Shown: piece by piece, positions 15,606 to 23,507 of the stretch | Layout of the letters: each line of letters begins with the position of its first letter | How positions within the stretch are numbered: position 1 is the stretch's first letter | Source of the DNA: CAYLJV01 sp964554215 | Lineage (GTDB): Archaea; Hadarchaeota; Hadarchaeia; Hadarchaeales; JAGGTB01 | Assembly (NCBI GenBank): GCA_964554215.1 | Contig: CAZKND010000015.1 | Coordinates: forward strand, 1-24,426 | Reading direction: 5' to 3' | Length of the DNA: 24,426 bases | The notes under the pieces: model-generated | The model's database searches: none | Seen by the model: only the letters and a program-made list of their open reading frames with translations | What the model was told of the DNA's origin: nothing | Program-made: the position numbers and the translations under genes

Positions 15606-16343
15606 TTACCGGATGTAACTCAAGTCTTTCTCTCCATCGCTAACGGAAGGATTCTTTATTTTCGGAGGTTTGAATCGGGGAAGTTCAGGAAGCTCTTCTT
15701 CAAAATCGGAAGTATCAAGTTCGATGTCGAAAATTTGAGAAAATTTGTTCACTACATTTTTAGCGGAAGCCGGGTCATTATCTTTACCTTTGGTGGTTCC
15801 TAGAAGGCAAAAGCCGTCGATATCTTTTTCAGCCCCTATACTTACCAATAAACCGTTCATTCCGACTATTCTTCCCCCTTCGAGTAGTTCAACTTCATTT
15901 TCTTCTATCTTTTCAGCCAGTTCTTCGTTTGTAGCGGCTCCGACTATTTCTGATTTTTCGTCTTTGGAGTCCAGATAAGCCGCCATGGTCAGAAAAGTGT
16001 CCGCCCCGTGATCCGACAGTATGTTTGCGATGCTTTCGGACATTTTGTATTGTCCTTTTGGGGATGAGGCCTGGGCATCGGAAGTTATTATGATTACATC
16101 TTTGTCTAAAGAATCCAACGTGGCCTCGTAAAAGTACACTTTCAGATCTCTAACTAGACCGTTTTCTCTAATCACCCAACCGGGGAATTGGTCCGAAGTC
16201 ATTTCGGCGAACTTTTCAGCTTCGAGCTCTTCGATAAGGTATTCGACTGACATCTTACCGATTAGCGCGATTCCAGGAAGCCCTGCGATTGCAATAGGGT
16301 TTTCAAGTTCTGGTTCTTTTAAGTAATTTAAATCCGTCGACAT
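15606..16343 (-). CDS. PAC2-family (proteasome assembly chaperone-like) protein
   Basis: A 245-residue member of the archaeal PAC2 group. Support: the opening strand ENPIAIAGLPGIALIGKMSVEYLIEEL, the DQFPGW segment, VIIITSDAQ, and the VGMNGLLVSIGAEKDIDGFCLLG core. Archaeal relatives (PbaA/PbaB) interact with proteasome alpha subunits or act as general chaperones; the role of this one is inferred. A longer frame begins at 16406, but its first 21 residues would overlap the divergent gene; the ATG at 16343 matches the family start and lies about 27 bases from a TATA-like CTTTAAACC (16367-16375), suggesting a leaderless message. The acidic C-terminal tail is less conserved. Confidence 0.85.
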   Translation of the reverse strand: MSTDLNYLKEPELENPIAIAGLPGIALIGKMSVEYLIEELEAEKFAEMTSDQFPGWVIRENGLVRDLKVYFYEATLDSLDKDVIIITSDAQASSPKGQYKMSESIANILSDHGADTFLTMAAYLDSKDEKSEIVGAATNEELAEKIEENEVELLEGGRIVGMNGLLVSIGAEKDIDGFCLLGTTKGKDNDPASAKNVVNKFSQIFDIELDTSDFEEELPELPRFKPPKIKNPSVSDGEKDLSYIR

Positions 16344-16390
16344 CAATAGAAAGATATAATCTTTAAGGTTTAAAGTTAATTGGAGAGACC
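16344..16390. promoter_or_regulatory. Compact divergent promoter between PAC2 and UPF0282 genes
   Basis: Only 47 bases separate the two start codons. The segment carries GATATAATCTTTAAGG in plus orientation and CTTTAAACC in minus orientation, so both TATA boxes overlap and each message must have almost no leader. GGAGAG at 16382-16387 precedes the plus-strand ATG. Shared control of both genes is likely. Confidence 0.5.
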
Positions 16391-17371
16391 ATGGAAAAAG
16401 CATCATATGGGAATAATTCTCTGAAAATATCGCCTCTGGCCTTTGAAAGTTTAGGAGTTAGAGGCATGGCCACCTACATAGAGACTGAAGATCTGAAAAT
16501 GATTATAGATCCGGGGTCGGCACTTGGCCCCAGATTCAACCTACAACCTCACGAGAGAGAATACGCAGCTTTGTTTGAAAGCAGAGAAAGGATTTTGGAC
16601 GCTGCAGAAGAGGTGGATTATCTTTCAATCAGCCATTACCACTTCGATCATTTCATCCCCAACTTCGAAAATTGGAAATACATCTGGAGTTCTCAAGAAA
16701 TGGCTGAAGATCTGTACAAAGACAAAGTCATCTTTGCAAAAGATATAAGCGAAAACATCAACGCAAGTCAGCGAAAAAGAGGATACATGTTCAGGAAGAA
16801 AAACCTTGAAAAAGCCGAGGAAATAATACCGGCCGATGACCATGAGTTCGAAAAAGGCGACACCACCTTAAAATTTTCCAACCCTGTATACCATGGTCCG
16901 GAAGAAACAAAATTAGGATATTCGCTAATACTGACCGTTGAAACTCCGGAATTTAATTTTGTCCACGCGCCTGATGTTCAAGGCCCTATGTATAAGGAGA
17001 GCTTAGACTATATTCTATCGGAAGAGCCAGATTTATTGATTGTAGGAGGTCCCCCTACCTATATCGATTTTAAGTTAGATGAGATGGATTTGGAAAACTC
17101 CAAGGAAAACTTAAAGGCATTGGCGAAAGAGGTTCCGAAACTTGTTGTAGATCATCATTTGCTTAGAGATATTGATTATGAAGACTTTCTAAGACCGGTT
17201 AAAAATTCGGCTAAGGATTCGGGAAATAAGGTGATGGTTGCGTCGGAGATTATTGACGAGAGTCCTGAACTCTTGGAAGCTAGGCGTAAAGAGTTGCATG
17301 AGGAAGACCCTGTTGACGATGAGTGGTATGAAAGTTTAGGAGCGAAAGAATCCTCTGAGGAAGAAGATTGA
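16391..17371 (+). CDS. UPF0282-family metallo-beta-lactamase-fold hydrolase
   Basis: A 326-residue protein with the metallo-beta-lactamase metal motif SHYHFDH (HxHxDH at 82-87), later ligands around NPVYHGPE and FVHAPDVQG, and LVVDHHLLRD near the end. The opening KISPLAFESLGVRGMATYIETEDLKMIIDPG is characteristic of UPF0282, a mostly archaeal family of unknown substrate. The first eleven residues before KISPL are extra compared with the usual start. It is divergent from a PAC2 gene. The C-terminal 20 residues are strongly acidic. The metal site is intact, so it is probably an active hydrolase; the substrate is unknown. Confidence 0.88.
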   Translation: MEKASYGNNSLKISPLAFESLGVRGMATYIETEDLKMIIDPGSALGPRFNLQPHEREYAALFESRERILDAAEEVDYLSISHYHFDHFIPNFENWKYIWSSQEMAEDLYKDKVIFAKDISENINASQRKRGYMFRKKNLEKAEEIIPADDHEFEKGDTTLKFSNPVYHGPEETKLGYSLILTVETPEFNFVHAPDVQGPMYKESLDYILSEEPDLLIVGGPPTYIDFKLDEMDLENSKENLKALAKEVPKLVVDHHLLRDIDYEDFLRPVKNSAKDSGNKVMVASEIIDESPELLEARRKELHEEDPVDDEWYESLGAKESSEEED

Positions 17372-17413
17372 AAGAAAAAGTGGATTTAAATCAAATCAGA
17401 GCATCTGGTTCCT

Positions 17414-19255
17414 TCACATTTTTTCTGGAGCTTTAATTCCTAGAATGTTCAAAACGTTTTCTAGAACTATTCTGGAGGTTTTTACCAAACGCAATCTTGA
17501 TTTTTCTAAATCTTCCGATTCGGCTTCCAGAACTGGTGCGACTTCGTAAAATTTGTTAAATTTCAACGATAAATCGGCTGCATATTCGGCCAGCATATGT
17601 GGTCTGAACTGTTTACTGGATTCCTTTACAATTTCCGGAAATTTAGCTAATTTTTTGAGAAGTTCGTATTCTTGTGGCTCCTGAAATGTAGAAGCATCGT
17701 GATTTTCTTCGACTTCTCCGGCCTTTCTCAGAATACTACATGCTCTGGCGTGAGAGTATTGAACGGCTGGGCCGCTGTTTCTATTGAAATCTAGGGCTCT
17801 GTCCCATTCGAAAACTACTTCTTTTTCTGGTGATGATCTGATGAGGGAAAATCTAATCGCGCTTATTCCTACTTTTTCGGCAGTTTTTTCGAGAAATTCT
17901 TCGTCGGCCTCTGGATTTCTTTTTTCAACTTCCTTCTTTGCTCTACTTACTGTTTCGTCGATGACTTTGTCCATTGAGTAGCCAATCCAAGTCCCTTCTC
18001 TACCTTTGAATTTTTCTGATGGTAAGGAGACATGTTCGTAAGCTAAGTGGTGTGAATTTTCAAATTCTTTTTCTAAACCTAATGTTTTCAGTGCGGTGAA
18101 TACTACCTTTTGCGGATATTTTTGTTCAACTCCGATTACATTCACGACTTGATTTGCGTCTCCGAAGATTGAATTTTTGTCTCCGTTCTGTGACGTTGTG
18201 TATGTCTTGTTTTCTTCGTTTCTTTCGGAATGGAATTCGAAATCGAGATCTGCTTCTACTTCTCCAAACTTCCAAAGTTGGTAAGCTAAATCCTTTGCAG
18301 TATATACTGCAGTGCCGTCGGACCTGACCATAACTTTGTCCTCGATTCCAAAATCTTCCAATTTGAGGACCTTTGCACCCTTCTTATCTCCGGAACCTTC
18401 CACTAGATAATTAGTTTCGTTGAGTCTATCAAGAGTTTCTTCAAGTATTCCAGATTTTGTGATATCGCTTTCCCAAACAAGTAAATCGTAGTCAATATTC
18501 AACCTGTCGCTAGTCTTTAGATTGGACTTAACACATCTTTCCGACATGCTCCTAGCTTTTTCAGCTAGCTCACTATCCTCTTCCATCTCGGCAAGGAAAT
18601 CTCTGGCCTTTTTTTCGAGTTCGGGGTCTGATTCGGCCTTTTCATGGAAGTCGACGTATAGTTTTCCAAGAAAATGGTCAAATTTCTCATCTTTTTCCTC
18701 TTCGTTTGATAGGTAAGGCACCAAAGTTTGAGCCACTTGGAGGCCCAAGTCATCAATATAGTTATGGACTTCTACTTTGTGACCTTGTGATTTTAGTATT
18801 CTACTCATGGTGTCCCCCATTATCGAATTTCGACCATGACCGATGTGAAGAGGTTTAGTTGGGTTCACGCTCGTATGTTCTATAATCGTCTTTTCACCAT
18901 CTTCTTTGACATGTCCGAAGTTATCCTTTTCTTCTTCGATGGCGTCTAATGTCAAGGAAGCGAATTTTTCATCATCCAAGAAGAAGTTTATATAACCTCC
19001 CTTGGATTCGACTTTTTCGATAAGTCCTTCCGGTTCAAGTTCGTCCTCTAGCTCGCCCGCCAAATCATCGGGTGATCTTTTCAATTTTTTTGGAAGTTCA
19101 AAGCAAATCGTAGACGCGATGTCTCCAAAAGAAGATTCAGGAGGTTCCTCCAGTGATTCAGATAAGTTATCTTCAGGCCAATCAAGCTCTTGAAACTTTT
19201 TTCTGAGCTTCTCTTCTACGATTTTTTTGACTTTTTTCCATGGATTTTTAGACAT
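17414..19255 (-). CDS. argS: Arginyl-tRNA synthetase
   Basis: Class I synthetase that charges tRNA-Arg. The N-terminal Add1-type domain (about 1-115) has SSFGDIAST; the HIGH motif is SVNPTKPLHIGHGRN (HIGH 137-140); the anticodon-binding C-terminal domain contains RNSGPAVQYSHARACSILR, and the protein ends LNILGIKAPEKM. The KMSKS position is degenerate, reading KFKGREGTW; in ArgRSs lacking canonical KMSKS a lysine just upstream of HIGH is reported to compensate, and Lys134 (TKPLHIGH) fits. At 613 residues it is slightly longer than many archaeal ArgRS because of acidic insertions. It is convergent with the UPF0282 gene and divergent from tiaS. Confidence 0.95.
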   Translation of the reverse strand: MSKNPWKKVKKIVEEKLRKKFQELDWPEDNLSESLEEPPESSFGDIASTICFELPKKLKRSPDDLAGELEDELEPEGLIEKVESKGGYINFFLDDEKFASLTLDAIEEEKDNFGHVKEDGEKTIIEHTSVNPTKPLHIGHGRNSIMGDTMSRILKSQGHKVEVHNYIDDLGLQVAQTLVPYLSNEEEKDEKFDHFLGKLYVDFHEKAESDPELEKKARDFLAEMEEDSELAEKARSMSERCVKSNLKTSDRLNIDYDLLVWESDITKSGILEETLDRLNETNYLVEGSGDKKGAKVLKLEDFGIEDKVMVRSDGTAVYTAKDLAYQLWKFGEVEADLDFEFHSERNEENKTYTTSQNGDKNSIFGDANQVVNVIGVEQKYPQKVVFTALKTLGLEKEFENSHHLAYEHVSLPSEKFKGREGTWIGYSMDKVIDETVSRAKKEVEKRNPEADEEFLEKTAEKVGISAIRFSLIRSSPEKEVVFEWDRALDFNRNSGPAVQYSHARACSILRKAGEVEENHDASTFQEPQEYELLKKLAKFPEIVKESSKQFRPHMLAEYAADLSLKFNKFYEVAPVLEAESEDLEKSRLRLVKTSRIVLENVLNILGIKAPEKM

Positions 19256-19328
19256 TTTTCCTTTTCTCAGTACTCAGTTATACTCAAGAATTTAATGGCT
19301 TTTGATAAGATAACAGTAAGGAGAAAAG
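19256..19328. promoter_or_regulatory. Divergent promoter region of argS and tiaS
   Basis: Seventy-three bases between the two ATGs. Minus-strand GTATAA near 19281-19287 fits argS; plus-strand ATTTAAT near 19290 fits tiaS. AAGGAGA at 19318-19324 is the tiaS ribosome site. Predicted by eye. Confidence 0.4.
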
Positions 19329-20612
19329 ATGATATTTCATATAGGGCTCGACGATACGGATTCAAAAGAGGGAATGTGCACCACTTATGTAGGTGCAGTT
19401 ATTCGAGACGAGTTGGAAGAGAGAGGGATTGAAAGTGTTGATTATCCTCACTTAATCAGACTTAATCCGAATTGGAAATGGAAAACAAGAGGAAATTGTG
19501 CAGTCTCTCTTTCTTTCGAAGTTAAAGATGAAGATATTTCAGAAGTTAAAGGGGTAGCTTTGGAAAAAGTTGAAGAGCTAGCTGAGCTACAGATTGAAGA
19601 GACTACACCAGGAGTAGCATTCTATCAAGGGGAGGAAATCCCTGAAGAGTTGAAAGATTTCTCGAAAAAAGTGATCCAAAACGTGGCCTCTTTAGAAGAA
19701 GCAGAAAAGTTGGCCAAAGAAGTTGGAGCAGAATATAAGAAGTTTAGAGAGGGGCGGGGTATAATAGGGGCTCTCGCAGCGATTGGACATACTTTGGATG
19801 ATGATTATACGTATGAACTCATTCCATATCGAGAGGAGCAAAATAGGGGTGAGCCTAGAAGGCTGGATGAAGATTCTGTGTGGAGAATGGATGAGCTTAC
19901 TTATCCTGCAACTTTTGATAATATAGATTCAGAAGCTGATGAAGTAAGTATTGCACCTCATACACCGTGTCCAATTCTCTATGGCATTAGATCGGAAACT
20001 CCCGATGAAGCTTTTGAAGCTCAAGATATTGTGGAAGAAGAGGAGCCTGTAGAGCGGATGGCTCTTTTTAAGACAAATCAAGGAACTGATGAACATTTGC
20101 AGTCTAAGTCTATTGGGGGAGTAGAACCTTATGAGTCAGTAATTGTGGAAGGAACAGTTTCTGATTCGCCAGAGACGATTGATGGGGGTCATGTTTTCTT
20201 TTCTATTGAGGATCGAGACGATGAGATTAGGTGTGCTGCTTTTGAACCTACTAGAGAATTTAGAAAGGTTATTAGGAGGTTGGTGATAGGGGATAGAGTT
20301 AGAGTTTATGGTGGAGTAAAGGAGAAGTCGGAACATCCTCTCACTATAAATCTTGAGAAAATTGAAATAATGGATTTAACTCCTGTTAAGAGAGAAGTTA
20401 ATCCCACCTGTGGAGGTTGTGGAAAACAGATGAAGTCTACGGGTAAGGATAAGGGTTATTATTGTGAAAAATGTGGTACGGAGTTGCCTCCCGGTTCTAG
20501 TGAAAAAATAGAGAAGGATAGGAAATTGGAGGAGAAACTATATGAAGTTCCTCCGAGAGCTCGTAGACATCTAGCAAAGCCAATAGTTAGAGACAAAAAT
20601 CAAGATGATTAA
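19329..20612 (+). CDS. tiaS: tRNA(Ile2) 2-agmatinylcytidine synthetase
   Basis: Attaches agmatine to C34 of the CAU anticodon of archaeal tRNA-Ile2, using ATP, so that it reads AUA. This 427-residue protein has the full TiaS layout: kinase-like TCKD domain opening HIGLDDTDSKEGMCTTYVG (4-22) with KTRGNCAVSL (52-61); ferredoxin-like domain with GRGIIGALAAIGH (142-154); OB-fold domain around VEGTVSDSPETIDGGHVFF (273-291); and a C-terminal zinc ribbon with Cys361, 364, 379 and 382. AAGGAGA gives a good ribosome site. The agmatine needed is made from arginine by a decarboxylase that is not in this window. Confidence 0.94.
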   Translation: MIFHIGLDDTDSKEGMCTTYVGAVIRDELEERGIESVDYPHLIRLNPNWKWKTRGNCAVSLSFEVKDEDISEVKGVALEKVEELAELQIEETTPGVAFYQGEEIPEELKDFSKKVIQNVASLEEAEKLAKEVGAEYKKFREGRGIIGALAAIGHTLDDDYTYELIPYREEQNRGEPRRLDEDSVWRMDELTYPATFDNIDSEADEVSIAPHTPCPILYGIRSETPDEAFEAQDIVEEEEPVERMALFKTNQGTDEHLQSKSIGGVEPYESVIVEGTVSDSPETIDGGHVFFSIEDRDDEIRCAAFEPTREFRKVIRRLVIGDRVRVYGGVKEKSEHPLTINLEKIEIMDLTPVKREVNPTCGGCGKQMKSTGKDKGYYCEKCGTELPPGSSEKIEKDRKLEEKLYEVPPRARRHLAKPIVRDKNQDD

Positions 20613-20657
20613 GTTTAATTGTCTCCAATATTTTGAAATTAGCATACACTGCTCTCT

Positions 20658-20672
20658 ATTCTAATTTAGAAT
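20658..20672. repeat. Short perfect inverted repeat in the tiaS/zinc-ribbon gap
   Basis: ATTCTAA-T-TTAGAAT: seven paired bases around one central base, in the 108 bases between the convergent tiaS and zinc-ribbon genes. Its position after both genes argues against an operator. It is AT-rich and could be chance. Confidence 0.3.
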
Positions 20673-20720
20673 TCTTCCATTAGCAGATTTAGTGACTGCA
20701 TTCTGAAATTTATCCTAATT

Positions 20721-20846
20721 TTACTTCTTTTGTAGTACGTATTCACATTCTGTGCATTTCCATTTCTCGAATACGTCTTCTTGGAAGGAGAAAGGTACTA
20801 ATTCGCCTTCCTCACAGACAGGACATTTTGGAAAAATACTTGACAA
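20721..20846 (-). CDS. Small zinc-ribbon protein, 41 residues
   Basis: The minus strand encodes a short protein with two metal-binding knuckles, KCPVCEEGEL and WKCTECEYVL, ending QKK-stop. Four cysteines in CPxC-x(24)-CxxC order is the classic rubredoxin-like zinc-ribbon layout. I chose a TTG at 20844-20846 because GAGGTG lies six bases before it (20853-20858), the arrangement seen also at iorA; GTG codons at 20852 or 20855 would add VD or VVD. The gene would be missed by length cut-offs but the motif is too regular for chance. It may bind nucleic acid or assist another protein; no specific function is recognised. It is divergent from moaD with 184 AT-rich bases between. Confidence 0.75.
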   Translation of the reverse strand: MSSIFPKCPVCEEGELVPFSFQEDVFEKWKCTECEYVLQKK

Positions 20847-20988
20847 ATCCACCACCTCTTTTTATTTTTTTGTTCTGCATTTCAATTTAGAAGCTTTTTC
20901 TTATTAATATTACTTAGTTAAATGGAAAGTCTGCTTTATTTTCATAATTTGTTATTAGAGATAATTTGTGCTCTATTTAATGTTAATG

Positions 20989-20996
20989 TTTTAAAA
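20989..20996 (+). promoter_or_regulatory. Probable TATA box of moaD
   Basis: TTTTAAAA about 40 bases before the moaD ATG, followed by GGGGT at 21019-21023 as a weak ribosome site. The rest of the 184-base gap is AT-rich with nothing else recognised. Confidence 0.4.
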
Positions 20997-21030
20997 TTAG
21001 AAGAAACTCAAGTGTACTGGGGTAATAAAA

Positions 21031-21309
21031 ATGACTGTAGAAGTGAAGTTTTTTGCCAGTTTTAGAGAGATAGTAGGTCAGAAAAAGGTTACTATGGAAG
21101 CAGAGAACGTAGAGGATATTCTTGGGAAAATAAGAGAAGAATATTCTGAATTAGGGTCTGAGATTTTTTTAGAAGATGAAGATTCCGAATTGGAGGATTA
21201 TGTAATTGTAATGGTTAATGGGAGAAAGATTGAGATGTTAGAAGGTACTGAAACGGCTTTGGATGATGGGGACACTGTGGCTATATTCCCCCCGGTGGCT
21301 GGAGGATAA
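21031..21309 (+). CDS. moaD: MoaD/SAMP-type sulfur carrier protein
   Basis: A 92-residue ubiquitin-like beta-grasp protein ending DGDTVAIFPPVAGG. The terminal Gly-Gly is adenylated by an E1-like enzyme and then either thiolated, to supply sulfur to molybdopterin synthase, or, in haloarchaeal SAMP1, joined to lysines of target proteins. The first strand VEVKFFASFREIVG and VIVMVNGRKIE are typical. It faces moaE tail to tail with nine bases between. The E1-like activator (MoeB/UbaA) is not in this window. Whether it serves cofactor synthesis, protein modification or both cannot be told from sequence. Confidence 0.92.
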   Translation: MTVEVKFFASFREIVGQKKVTMEAENVEDILGKIREEYSELGSEIFLEDEDSELEDYVIVMVNGRKIEMLEGTETALDDGDTVAIFPPVAGG

Positions 21310-21318
21310 TAAATAAGT

Positions 21319-21753
21319 TTATTCATCTGCTTCGTGGATCCAATAGTCATCGTCTTCGGTAATTTCCTTCTTCCAAATTCTAACTTCGCTTTTCACTTTG
21401 TCCATAACGGTTGGAAGTGCTTGGAAAGCTTCGTCTCTATGTGCTCCGTTTACTAATACGTAGATTATTTCTTCACCAGGTTCTAAATCATCTATAATAT
21501 GATGAATGTGTATTTTTGATACTCCGTCGATATCTCTTTCTACTTCTTCTGCTACTTCCTTTAACTCTTGCTCTACGTTTTCTGCACTTTCGTAATGCAG
21601 TTTTTTTACCTTTCCGTCCTTTTTGGATTTCTTTCTTACAACTCCGATGAAGCTTGAGATTGCTCCGATTTCTTCACCTAGATCTTTCTTGAAGTTTTTC
21701 AAAAGCTCGGAGAAAGTGATTTCTCCTTTCTTATGGGTTCCGCTATCAGCCAA
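21319..21753 (-). CDS. moaE: Molybdopterin synthase catalytic subunit (MoaE family)
   Basis: A 144-residue protein that with MoaD-thiocarboxylate converts precursor Z (cPMP) into molybdopterin. Family blocks: SSFIGVVRKKS (33-43), LHYES (52-56), VNGAHRDEAFQA (101-112), and KSEVRIWKKE (121-130) containing the lysines equivalent to the catalytic pair of E. coli MoaE. The usual HRxGxLxxGE block reads HIIDDLEPGE (85-94), so the conserved arginine and glycine are replaced while the histidine stays. The start codon is TTG at 21753, with AGGGAT a few bases upstream; no in-frame ATG follows nearby. The acidic composition suits a halophile. Family call secure, full activity slightly less so. Confidence 0.9.
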   Translation of the reverse strand: MADSGTHKKGEITFSELLKNFKKDLGEEIGAISSFIGVVRKKSKKDGKVKKLHYESAENVEQELKEVAEEVERDIDGVSKIHIHHIIDDLEPGEEIIYVLVNGAHRDEAFQALPTVMDKVKSEVRIWKKEITEDDDYWIHEADE

Positions 21754-21860
21754 AACTATCCCTTGTATTGCTTTTCCGGTTAATCTTGTTAGTTTTTAGG
21801 GTTGTTTTTGAGCTTCTGGATAAAAATTAAATTTGAAAACAAGAATCTTGTAATGATAGC

Positions 21861-22136
21861 ATGAAGAAAAGAGCTCACGTTTTTGTTAGTGGAAGAGTTC
21901 AGGGTGTGTTTTTTAGAGCCACTACAAGAAAAGAAGCTGAAAAAAGAGGAGTTAAGGGATGGGTAAAAAATTTGAGAGACGGTCGAGTAGAAGCTGTTTT
22001 TGAGGGGGAGGAAGAGAAGGTCGAAGAGATGATTGATTTTTGTCATAGAGGTTCAAGTGCTGCTAAGGTGAAAGATGTAGAGATAGAATGGGAAGAATAT
22101 AAAGATGAGTTTTCAAATTTTAGTGTTCGTTACTAG
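21861..22136 (+). CDS. acyP: Acylphosphatase
   Basis: A small 91-residue enzyme that hydrolyses acyl phosphates. It has the complete signature GRVQGVFFRATTRKEA (11-26), with the phosphate-binding arginine Arg19, and GWVKNLRDGRVEAVFEG (33-49), with the catalytic asparagine Asn37. The C-terminus FSVRY is typical (family F-x-I-xY). GxFFR replaces the more common GVxFR or GVGFR and is within family range. A TATA-like TAAAAATTAAA at about 21821-21831 gives a short leader. It is a single gene, convergent with the membrane-anchored protein 22 bases away. The physiological substrate is unknown for the family in archaea. Confidence 0.95.
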   Translation: MKKRAHVFVSGRVQGVFFRATTRKEAEKRGVKGWVKNLRDGRVEAVFEGEEEKVEEMIDFCHRGSSAAKVKDVEIEWEEYKDEFSNFSVRY

Positions 22137-22158
22137 TTACGGATTGTAAAGAAATAAC

Positions 22159-23319
22159 TTATTTTCTTATGGTTATTATCGCAATGAGTGCAATTATTGC
22201 TATTATTGCAAAGATTCCAACCCATAGAAGTGGATTTTTGGGAGATATCCCTCCTGATTCTTCTTCTAGTTCTATTTCGAGAGATTCATTTTCCATAATC
22301 GACCTAATAGCTTTTTTCCCATCTTTTCCGGACCATTGATAGGTGTTATCATCCAGTTTTTCATAATTTTTCGGCAAGTTATGAACCTCTGCTGTTTCAG
22401 GAGTTTTTAGTTTAAAGTTTACACCGCCTTCTCTTTCCCATATTCCTATATCTTCTAACATCTGGTTTACTTCAGAAGGTGGTTTTATTGACCAAATTTC
22501 TCCTTTTTTGTATCCTGGAAGAGTTGCTTTTGAATCAACTCCTATGTCTACTTCCGCTTCTAGATTGTTTATGCTCTCTTCGGATAGGAGATATGAGGAA
22601 AGATAGGATAGATCTATTTTTAGAGGTATGGCTTTCATGAATTTTTGAATATTTTCTGTACCTTCTGATAGTTCAATGTTAAGCCCTATATTCAGAATTG
22701 GCTCTTTCCAATTGTAATTTGTAATTTTGATTTCCTCGATTTTCGCGTTAGGTATGTAGTTTTTTAGACTGGGGGGTATGTCTCCCTCTAAATTATATTC
22801 TTTTAGTAGATTTTCGACGGTTTTACCCTCTAGTTTGCTTAAAAAGTTAGAATTGACTGCGGAAATAACAAATGATGAGTTCATGAGGTTTAAGATTCGA
22901 ACGGGGTTTTTGTCTAGTTTTTCTAAATCGATAATCCCTCCAATTAGTCCTCTTAAGTTTTGAGGTATGTAATCGCTAATGTCTCCCGGTATCGCTGATT
23001 TTAGAGATTCATTTAATAAATATAGTCCTAAAATATTGTCAAATTCTATTTTCGAGTCGGTTTTTATTCTTATTTTGTCTTCCTCTATGTTTTCTATATT
23101 GGTTTGCAAATCCAGATTCTCAACCATTATCATCTCTGTTGGCATGTTCTCTAGAGAAACGTTTGATTTGAGTTCATAGGTGCCGTCGTTTTCTATCTTC
23201 ATTTCTATTTCTGTGTCTGTAATCTTATCTTCAGTTTGTAATCCTCTGGAAGTATTAGTAAGGAATAGGCTTAGAGATACGACCACTACAAAAATAAGGA
23301 GTATTTTTTCATTATTCAT
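22159..23319 (-). CDS. Unrecognised exported protein with C-terminal membrane anchor
   Basis: A 386-residue protein of no family I recognise. The N-terminus is a signal peptide: MNNEKILLIF then a hydrophobic core to about residue 20 and TNTSRG before the mature part. One hydrophobic helix lies at 363-384 (PLLWVGIFAIIAIIALIAII), followed by a short TIRK tail, giving a type I topology with about 335 residues outside. The outer part has repeated amphipathic strands, several N-x-S/T sites and few cysteines, and looks like beta-rich segments with short Leu/Ile-rich helices; LEKLDKNPVRILNLMN and IPPSLKNYIP mark the middle. It is less acidic than its neighbours. TATA-like AATAAAAAT just upstream suggests an almost leaderless message. 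A pilin or lipoprotein motif was not seen. Function unknown. Confidence 0.75.
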   Translation of the reverse strand: MNNEKILLIFVVVVSLSLFLTNTSRGLQTEDKITDTEIEMKIENDGTYELKSNVSLENMPTEMIMVENLDLQTNIENIEEDKIRIKTDSKIEFDNILGLYLLNESLKSAIPGDISDYIPQNLRGLIGGIIDLEKLDKNPVRILNLMNSSFVISAVNSNFLSKLEGKTVENLLKEYNLEGDIPPSLKNYIPNAKIEEIKITNYNWKEPILNIGLNIELSEGTENIQKFMKAIPLKIDLSYLSSYLLSEESINNLEAEVDIGVDSKATLPGYKKGEIWSIKPPSEVNQMLEDIGIWEREGGVNFKLKTPETAEVHNLPKNYEKLDDNTYQWSGKDGKKAIRSIMENESLEIELEEESGGISPKNPLLWVGIFAIIAIIALIAIITIRK

Positions 23320-23507
23320 TTTTTCTCACAATTATATAGAATTTTTATTTGATACAGGCAATAATCTAGCAAGGAATATTACTTTCTTTCTGTTTTATTT
23401 GTTGATAATACCAGTAAAACCTTTTTGTTATTTTTTAGAGTGGTTCAAAATGCAATTCCAGAAATAATAAAAGCATTGTTTAGAATTCTGATATGGAGAT
23501 TGATTAG

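Noticed and set aside
16344..16406. Longer start for the PAC2 protein (21 extra residues)
   Set aside because: It would run over the divergent promoter and the start of the UPF0282 gene, and the added hydrophobic residues are not part of the family; the ATG at 16343 has properly spaced TATA.
23180..23467. 95-residue plus-strand frame with hydrophobic stretches opposite the anchored protein's signal peptide
   Set aside because: Antisense shadow of the signal-peptide gene extending into AT-rich DNA; no ribosome site and no family pattern.
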